The notes beneath the pieces were generated by a model. It did not search any database, was not told the DNA's origin, and saw only the letters and a list, made by a program, of their open reading frames with translations. Below, in pieces: positions 55,948 through 64,000 of a stretch of DNA of 64,000 nt. The stretch comes from Archilochus colubris (Eukaryota; Chordata; Aves; Apodiformes; Trochilidae): assembly GCA_023079485.1 (NCBI GenBank), contig CM041090.1, forward strand, positions 3,966,519 to 4,030,518, given 5' to 3'. The first letter of the stretch is position 1, and each line of letters starts with the position of its first letter. The translations under genes and the position numbers were made by a program.

Positions 55948-56520
55948 GAAAACAGGTCCAAGGAAGGGATTCTCAGCCCTGGTGAGGCCCTGGTGAGGCC
56001 ACAGCTTGAGTCCTGTGTCCAGTTCTGGGCCTCTCAGCTCAGGAAGGATATCGAGGTCCTGGAGCAGGTCCAAAGGAGGCAACTGGGCTGGTGAAGGGAC
56101 GCGAGCACAGATCCTGTGAGGAGAGGCTGAGGGAGCTGGGGCTGTTCAGCCTGGAGAAGAGGAGGCTCAGGGGAGACCTCATCACTCTCTACAACTCCCT
56201 GAAAGGATGTTGGAGCCAGGGGGGGGTTGGGCTCTTTTCCCAGGCAACTCTCAGCAAGACAAGAGGGCATGGTCTCAAGTTGTGCCAGGGGAGGTTTAGG
56301 TTGGAGATTAGAAAGAATTTCTTTTCAGAGAAGGTGATCAGACATTGGAATGGGCTGCCCAGGGAAGTAGTGGATTCTCCATCCCTGGAGATATTTCAAA
56401 AGAGACTGGATGTGGCACTCAGTGCCATGGGCTGGGAACCATGGTGGGAGTGGATCAAGGGTTGGACTTGATGATCTCTGAGGTCCCTTCCAACCCAGCC
56501 AATTCTATGATTCTATGATT
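55948..56520 (+). mobile_element. CR1 3'-end fragment with intact tail
   Basis: Runs from AACAGGTCCAAGGAAGGGATTC to the tail ATTCTATGATTCTATGATT at 56520, with high similarity to the 3' ends at 11873 and 41325. Near the 5' end a short CCCTGGTGAGG unit is tandemly doubled (55977-55999). The remaining frame is the C-terminal end of the CR1 reverse transcriptase protein. Confidence 0.94.
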
Positions 56521-57829
56521 TATCTTCCCCAAATCCCAGAATGCACTTTTGCTGTGCAGCAGTGTGAGTCTACTGCAACATTTCACATCAGTGCCATGAG
56601 AAAAATATATTTAAATAAACACTTAAATGCTGTGAAAAAATGTTTTTGTATTTACAGTAGCTACATAAACATTAGGATAGTCAGAGGCAGGCTGCTTAGA
56701 ATCTAAATGCACTTTTGAGACAGCCTCCTGAAATTAGCAAGATGCAATTGTACTTCCTATTTTTCACATTTCTTTTCAAAAATAACTACACAATTGACAT
56801 TTTCTTTCCCATTTCTGGCAGAGCACTAAACCATATCTCCAGCTGATACCTCAGATTTCTTATAACATAAAAAAAAACAGGCATATAAATCTGTAAAACA
56901 AAAAAGCCATGAAGATTTAATGATTTATTATCCTAAACTGCTGCAAAACACATTTAAAATATCCTATAGGCACCTTCATGAACAAGGCATGACTTGACAA
57001 GACCTAAAAACCTCTACTACCATGTATCATAGCTGATTTTATGTTTCCCTTCTAAAATGCACAACTCTTTCATAAATCTGCTTTAAGGAGAGGGCCCTGT
57101 GGTTGAGACAGCAGACATGGTATGTAACCAAGAGCAAACCTGGAATCTGCCAGGTCAAAGTACTACAAAAGGGATCCCCAAAATTAAAAAACCACTCAAA
57201 TTTATGTTATATAAAAGTACTGACCAAGGATCAGTTTGGAGTGAAATAAATAAATGTCCTAACAAAAGCTGCCAAAAAAAGGGATTTTTATTCAGTCTTT
57301 TCCAAGTGCTAATAACCAATGCCAACCTGACATAAAAAGTTAGATAAAAGGGTATCTTAATGGCAGGTGAAACTCCAAATATTGAGTTGCCTTTCCAGAA
57401 GCAATGGTATCCTCAGGCACTGAGTGCAGCTTTAACAATTCAGCATAAACCCACAGGCAATTCACCTGAGAAATCAGTTAAAACTCCATCAAAGAACCCC
57501 CAAACTTTCTCAAGCAAAAATATAGAAAACACTGCAATTATGTCTTCAGATAAACTAATGAAAGACCCTCATTTCAAAAATTCATTTCAATCCTTCTGCT
57601 TACCTGAAGAAGATGTAATCATCCCAGCAGAAGTGCTGTGCTCCCTACCTGCCAGCTCCCTACTGTTTGCAAAATTCATTTGCAGCTACAACTGATAACA
57701 AAAGCATTGAAAAATCAAGTCATAGTGCATGCTAATGGATTTATCAAATATTCTTTCACCAAAAGCTAACCATAATTGCAAAAATTGCCAATGCATAACC
57801 AGAATTCTGTTATGCATTCAGATCTTCAG
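56521..57829. other. Non-coding DNA, no recognised element
   Basis: A/T-rich sequence; nothing recognised. Confidence 0.5.
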
Positions 57830-57997
57830 CAATGCCAGGGAAGCTGTGGCTGCCCCCACCCTGGAGGTGTTCAAGGCCAGGCTGGATGAGGCTCTGAGCA
57901 ACCTGGTCTGAGACCTGTCCCTGTCCATGGCAGGCAGGTTGGAGGAAATAATCTCTAAAGTCCCTTCCAATCTAAGCCATTCTGTGATTCTATGATT
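57830..57997 (+). mobile_element. CR1 3'-end fragment
   Basis: GCCAGGGAAGCTGTGGCTGCC, then CTGGAGGTGTTCAAGGCCAGG, and the terminal CATTCTGTGATTCTATGATT at 57997. It is a different, older CR1 subfamily from the copy at 55948. Confidence 0.93.
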
Positions 57998-58466
57998 TGG
58001 ACTAATGTTCTTGTGCTCCCTCTGTCTTGAACTCATTTAACCCTTTTTCAGGTTTTCTGCTGTCCATCCTCTACCTGACAAAAGGTGAAGCACATTTTAT
58101 ATCCTCAGATTCTTTTTGTAAATTAAAAAAAAAATATTTTGATAGGGACAGGACAATGGATAAAAGATGATAGGTATCAGAAGACCATTCAGTCCAATAC
58201 AGAATCATTCCTAGATGCTTATGCAATAAATTAAAAAAAGGTTGTAGAAAGTATACCTTTGACTCAGGAAGCCATTGTGCACTTAAGACCCACACACAGC
58301 TCACAGTGTAGTGACCTGCACACTCCTGAGGTGAGTAATCTCACTACTGGTTTTGGCATAACTCTGTCTTTTTGGAATCCAGTCTCAGCTACAGGAAAAA
58401 GTATTGAATGCCAAGAGAAAAGCATCCTCTCTTGAAAAAACAGGCATAAAATTACAAGACTGCATT

Positions 58467-58770
58467 GAATCACGGAATGGGTGAGGTTGGAGAGGACCTT
58501 GGAATGTCCACTTGTCCAAGCCCCCTTCTGAAGTGAGTGCCACCTACAGCCAGGTGACCAGGAACATGTCTAGACAGCTTCTGAGTCTCTCCAAAGATGG
58601 TGACTCCACAACATGTCTGGACAACCAGGTGCTCAGAGATCCTCAGAGTAACAGAAGTGTTTCCTCATGTTCAGACAGAATCACCTGTGCTTCAGTTTCC
58701 TGTCACTGGGCACCCTGACAAGAGTCTGTCTCCACCCTTTTCATATTTTCCTGCACTGAGACAGCTGCTT
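58467..58770 (-). mobile_element. CR1 3'-end fragment
   Basis: GAATCACGGAATGGGTGAGGTT (inverse of a CR1 tail), then CTCTCCAAAGATGGTGACTCC, TTCCTCATGTTCAGACAGAATC and GTCACTGGGCACCCTGACAAGA, all the inverse of an older CR1 subfamily 3' end. Confidence 0.88.
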
Positions 58771-58939
58771 GGGAATTAGTGCTCAGTAAAGCAGTTCAGT
58801 TAAATGGGTACAAGCCTGTGCTGTGCTGCACAGATTCCTTGGCTTTGGGATAAACTCAGCCAGCTCATTGTAACTGAGGAAACTCCAAGTAGCTCCAGAC
58901 TGAACCTGGGGTGTATTGCCAGTTTCTGGCCTCCAAATG

Positions 58940-59165
58940 ATTTTATGCCACTGATTGTCACCCTTGGACCCATCCATTAAACAAGTTCTCAACCCACCTC
59001 ACTGTCTGCCCAACCAGCCCATATTTCATCTGTTTCTCTATGATGATCTTATGGGAGAGTGGGAAAAGCCTTACTCAGTGGGGGTGACATTTGCTTTCCT
59101 CCAGTTCTTAAGCTCTTTTTCACAATTCCCATGGGGACTCCAAGATCACTGAGAGTGGCACTGCA
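58940..59165 (-). mobile_element. CR1 reverse-transcriptase-region fragment
   Basis: ACCTCACTGTCTGCCCAACCAGCC, CTATGATGATCTTATGGGAGA, CCTTACTCAGT and ATTTGCTTTCCTCCAG are the inverse of the CR1 reverse transcriptase region. It is probably the 5' part of the copy at 58467-58770, separated by decayed or deleted sequence. Confidence 0.75.
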
Positions 59166-62100
59166 ATGGCTGAGCCTCCACATACTGTATACATGCACCC
59201 AAGAAAAGACTTATATCTGGGAAGAAGAAGAACAAGTTGCCAAAACACACACCAAAAAAATGCCTTTATAAAAGAGCAGTGGAGTCAGGTATCCCCACAA
59301 CATGAAGCATGTTTTTTGAAAAATGCCGTAAGTATTCCCTGTTTAAACATTAGAGCTGCAGTGTAAGAAAGCACTGATTAACCCTCAAAGACCAATGAGA
59401 AACAAATTGCCACATAGAGGGGAAAAAAAAAGTAGGAAAAAAACCCAAACTTGTTTGAGTCTGTTTCAGAAGGGCACCAATTATTACAGTGTACAGACCA
59501 ACACTGGAGACACAGACAGGTAACTAATCCATGCAGGGAGGCATCCAAATCTGACAGTTCCCTTCTATACCCATGAAGAATGAGCAAACAAGCCCAAAAC
59601 AGGCACAGCACTCCAACAGTGAAGCTGGAGATGGTACAGTTGGAATAGCAGATGTATTCACCATCTACATAAGAAAATGTGCCACCAAAAGCCAGTCCTG
59701 AAAGTCCTTACTGAAAATACAGTCACAAAACTCTGTCTTTGGAAGCAAGGACAGCATGATCTCATCTCCTGCATCACTTTAGACAACAGTAGGCTTGAAA
59801 TTAAGCAAAACTCAATGTTCTGTAAAATGGTACCTCCAACTTAGTCTGTGGAGAGTGTAGGATCAAAACAACTTTGGCTGAGAGGTACTAGCATGTCCTG
59901 TTACATCTCCACACATGGTTTTATGACCTTACTCTCAGATTTCAGGACTCAGGGGTTTTCCTGTTCTTGGCCCAGTAGCTTGAAGCAACCAGGAGAGCAT
60001 CAGAGAAGTGTGTTCATCATGCCTGAAGATAAACTGGGAGCACCTGATTCTGTGCACACAGAGAGATCTGAAGAGCAATCAGCTGAACAGAGACAATGTT
60101 CTCTGTAAGCACAGAATCTGTAAGCACTTCTGTAGCACAGAATCTGCAGAATTATTATCTATCATTATCTATGCATGACACTGCAATATGTTGTACAGAA
60201 AAATCAAACAAGCATTCAAATTATGCTGAACTCTGTGTCTTATATGTATGTCTAGCTCCTCAAGAGACCAACATTTCTTTACTCTAGGTTGTACTCAGTC
60301 CCTCATCCTATCCATTGTAATCAAGCAGAGAATAAGGATAAAAGGGCTTCTTCCTCACATCCATTCCAAGGGCCCCGGGACCACTGAAAGAAAAAGATTC
60401 TATTAGAAGAAAACATCAACAGCCTGCTAAGGGATAACATCCCCTGCTCCCCAGAAAGAACACAACAACTTTGCAGAGTCTGAAGATTTGGTGGCAGAGT
60501 GTAACATAACCCAAGGTGTTCCCCAAATTACCACCTATCTTTACAGCCTGGTAGGGCAAACTCAACAGCATGCACTGAGTCCAGCACCATCTCACTGAAG
60601 CTAAAAGACACCAAAAGTTTCAGATAATGTCTGCCAGTTCAACACAAACTCCAGAGCACTGATGAGGCATCTGCAATGAAGAACAACCCCAAGAAAACAT
60701 ATTCAGTGCCACTATGCCCTAAACCATTGGTCATATCAGAAGAAAGGTGTGATTCATACTGCCCAGACGCTGGAAACTGAGAGCACCCCAAGAAATGGAC
60801 AGAGCAAAAAGTAAGATCTTGTACTGAGACCTACTAATAGAAATGTGAAGATGGGCATCCAGAAGACTGAGAACTGTGAGCAAGTCATTCCAAACCTTTC
60901 AAAAAGCTGAAAAACCCAGACCACATCAAAAGGAAGTACAGAGACCATTTAAGCATCCCAACACACAGCACATGACCACAAAGGCTCAGTGAAACAAAAC
61001 CATGAATAAGGGAAATAAAATAATTAATAAATTTTTTTTTTAAAGGAAGATTTTTCTTCCATGAATTCAAACCTTGACCTAAATAACAAATGCCTGCCAT
61101 GGAAAAAACCTAAGGATAATATGCTCATTTTTACACAGCTTGAGGTAGGAGAAAAAAAAAAGAGAGAGAAAAAGACCATCAACACAGAACATACACTGCA
61201 ACAACAAAAACAGTTCAGTCTCAAGAATACAATCATCCAATGTGAGAATATCTTGCTGACTGTCAAACATAACAAGTTGCTTGGCCAACACTCAGAAAGA
61301 GACATCAGTTAACTGCAGCACAGCAGAAACCTGTGTATACTTTTCAGGTATATTACATATTTTATTACCATAAACAGAGGCATGGAGCTAGAGACAAAGG
61401 CCAGAGGCAATTTGAAAGCTCACGTTTTTAAAGAGGTCACTTGGTTAACAGAAGTCTCCCTTGTAGGCACAGGCTTAAAAGTTAAAACTCAAAAAAGCTT
61501 AACAGATGTATGTGTACCCACCCAAATCAGACTTAGTATAAAAACTTACTAAGACACCATGCAAGTTCTAATCAAATTATGGTGGAATTCAATGTAAGTA
61601 ATTCAATAAACTAAAGATAAATATTTGGAGGTTGTTGCAACAGAGTTCTTACTGTTCTTATACAAAACCTTTTAGAAGAGAAATCCTTTGAAGACATTTT
61701 CTAACACACATAAAGTCAGAATTAACTTCTGTAAGATATTCACAGAAATGTTCCACGAGCTCCTAAACACATTCTTTACCTTGCAGAATTTATAACCTCA
61801 TGGTGATATTTAGTGCTATTAACTGTCTCACCAAAGGAATTAACACTAGATAAAATCACTCGCTTTACTACCACAAAATTATGAAGCAAACATATAATGA
61901 AAGCAGGCTCCTAAAAAGCATTTACATTTAGAATTAAAATTGCAACTGTAGCAGCACAGAACTTCACCAGATTCCAGGATGACCCATACCTCCAGTGTTT
62001 CTTTTTATTCTGAATGTATTACATCTGAAAATATGCAGAGTATGCTTTATTAATATCTAATATTTGTTGAAAGTAAGTGGAACAGTTCATGGACTGGGAA

Positions 62101-62169
62101 CCACACTTTGCTACAGAGATCCCCCACCTGTCTGGGTGGGTCCCTGAAGACTCCAGGTTAGCAAACACA
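59166..62169. other. Non-coding DNA, no recognised element
   Basis: No exon or mobile element recognised; A/T-rich with short A tracts. Confidence 0.5.
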
Positions 62170-62235
62170 GATCCAGGTTGGAAAGGATCTCTGAGAGCAT
62201 CAAGTCCAACCCTTGATCCACTAGGGATTCTAGAT
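62170..62235 (-). mobile_element. Short CR1 3'-end remnant
   Basis: GATCCAGGTTGGAAAGGATCTCTGAG then AGCATCAAGTCCAACCCTTGATCC is the inverse of the last CR1 bases; the tail is lost. Confidence 0.6.
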
Positions 62236-63047
62236 TTCACCCCTAGAAAAAATGGTAAAAACCTCAGAAGAGGGTCATTGTTCAAAGACTTTCTCACATA
62301 GCATCTCATCCTTCAACAACAACAAAAAAATATTTAGTACATATTCCTACAAGCAACTCTTGATTTGAACACCTGAAAGTCTTCCAAAACAGTCATGGGA
62401 ATCCTGGAAAGCACATCTGGGGAGAGAGGAGGAGAGAACGGGAAGAAGCAATTCCCATGTGAGGGAACTAATACAGCATGGATTCAGGGGAGCTGAACTC
62501 ATAACTCATCACTACTGATTTAAAAGATCAGAAATCAGTCTTGAGATGAAGCATTATGAGCTGCATAATACAAATTCACATAAATATCATTACAAATGAC
62601 TGAGAAAGTTCACCTATTTTTAAGGCAGACAGATACTTCCTTGTAGAAGATTCATTTTTCAGTTCCTTAAGTCACCAAAGGGTTCCCAAAATCTGCCATT
62701 CTATGCCAGGTGTCCATCTCAGTGCTGAGCTACTTCAATCTTTTCATTGTACACAAAACATCATTAAAAAACCCAAGGCTACTAAAAATACCATACTGGC
62801 ACTCACTGCAAAAGGCTATTTTTTCTTTAAAATTTTTTATCACTTGCACACTTTAAGGTCCCCATGCATCTTGCTAGGAGACAGCAAAATGCATTTCCTG
62901 ACACATTTGGTTTCTGTCAAGCTGCCTGTACCATTCCTGTTACTGATTTTGCTTTCATAGGTTATAGCTGAATCACCTTCACATCCTGTTTGCACTGACT
63001 GCATTCTAGGATAATCCTCCCAGGAGCTACATATCTGCAGCTGTAGA

Positions 63048-63250
63048 CACCTCCAGATGTCCCTAATCCAACCTCCTGCTCACAACAGGTTACTGGGTCT
63101 GGTGTAGACCAGGCTGCTCTGGGCAACCTCTTCCACAGCTTCATTATGCTAATGGACAGAAAGTTTTCCCTTGTATCCAGAGTCTTAATTTTCATTGTTT
63201 CAATTTACCAGCACTGCCTTGTGACCGCAAACACTCCTCAGTGAAGAGCC
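63048..63250 (-). mobile_element. Old CR1 fragment
   Basis: ACACCTCCAGATGTCCCTAATCC, ACCTCCTGCTCACAACAGG, AGACCAGGCTGCTCTGGGCAAC and AGAAAGTTTTCCC are the inverse of a CR1 3' region. Confidence 0.75.
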
Positions 63251-63274
63251 CAACCTCATCTTCTCAGTGACCTG

Positions 63275-64000
63275 AAAAGTGAAAAAGGCCCTTAAGATCA
63301 TCTAGTCCAATCATTAACCTAACTCTGCTGGGTCCAGCCATGTCCCTGAGCACCACAGCTACACCTCTCTTACATACCTCCAGGGATGGTAATTCAACCT
63401 CCTCCTTGGGAAGGAAGCCTCTTCTAGTGTTTCTCTTTCAGTGAAGAGGTTTCTTCTAATACCCAATTTAAACCTCCCTTGGTGTAACTTGAGGACATTT
63501 CCTCTTGTTCTATCACTTATTACTAGGGAGAAGTGGCCAACAACACACCTCACTACAGCCTCCTGTCAGGTAGCTGTAGAGAGGTGTAAGGTCTCCCCTC
63601 AGCCTTCTTTTCTCCAGACTGAACAACCCCAGTTCCCTCAGATGCTCCTCAGAAGACTTCTCTTGACTCTTCACCATCTTCCTTGCTCTTCTCTGGACTC
63701 TGCTTTCCATCATGTACCTTTGACAAACCTATGCCAGTTCTTCCAAACCAGTTCCTTCTTCTTGGGCACCCATGCCCTTATTTTTCCTTATTTTTATTTT
63801 AGGAAGCTAGACACCTCTGGACCTCCTTGGACTGTACTGTTACCTTTTTTGAAGGGTGCATCATATGCCTTTCTCAAGTCATCCTGATCCAAAATGTCTC
63901 AAAGATGATGGGGAGGGACCTCACAGTGACTCACCACCTCTATCACCATCCTCAGACATGGTTCATCTGGTATGGGGGGTTGTATGATTCAGGTTCTTTC
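63275..64000 (-). mobile_element. CR1 fragment running off the right edge
   Basis: From AAAAAGGCCCTTAAGATCATCTAG through TTGGTGTAACTTGAGGACATTT and CTCCCCTCAGCCTTCTTTTC to about 63715 it is clearly the inverse of a CR1 3' end with the C-terminal reverse transcriptase region. From about 63840 to the edge, CTTTCTCAAGTCATCCTGATCC and AAATGTCTCAAAGATGATGGG fit the inverse of a more upstream reverse transcriptase region, with a deletion in between; that last part is less certain. Confidence 0.8.

Overview
The window is vertebrate, bird-type DNA. Its repeats are CR1 LINEs with the avian (ATTCTATG)n 3' tail and LTRs of the avian endogenous-retrovirus kind, and its only recognisable gene is a split vertebrate gene with introns. 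I saw nothing bacterial or phage-like. The exact species cannot be read from the sequence; the LTR style suggests a neoavian bird, perhaps a songbird (inference).

The gene is FUT8 (alpha-1,6-fucosyltransferase, core fucosylation of N-glycans), on the minus strand. Four coding exons are present: 22203-22001 (residues 1-68), 16963-16848 (68-107), 16752-16590 (107-161) and 4855-4741 (161-199). Reading phases match at every junction. The catalytic GT23 domain and the SH3 domain must lie beyond the left edge. The first coding exon carries 224 nt of 5' UTR with seven upstream ATGs, all closed before the main start. A candidate non-coding 5' exon lies at 31614-31521. Whether the DNA right of it is 5'-UTR intron or upstream intergenic DNA cannot be decided here.

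Layout: 1-4740 is the start of the intron after coding exon 4. It holds a 2.9-kb CR1 that landed inside a 12-bp minisatellite, flanked by a 113-bp direct repeat. 4856-16589 is an 11.7-kb intron with a GC-rich LTR-like element, a (GGGGGAAAA)n tract, and a solo LTR (11271-14929) split by a young CR1 whose long reading frame is broken by only one stop codon. 16753-16847 is a 95-bp intron. 16964-22000 is an intron without recognised repeats. 22428-64000 is non-coding: a 375-bp homopurine 12-mer array (33236-33610), an intact solo LTR with a perfect 5-bp target duplication (38329-39131), and about a dozen CR1 fragments of different ages, densest from 55.9 kb to the right edge.

I found no undescribed gene system. 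The points most worth a second look are the CR1/minisatellite/direct-repeat structure beside FUT8 coding exon 4, the nearly intact CR1 nested in a solo LTR whose empty-site equivalent is present in the same window, the uORF-dense 5' UTR, and the candidate upstream exon.
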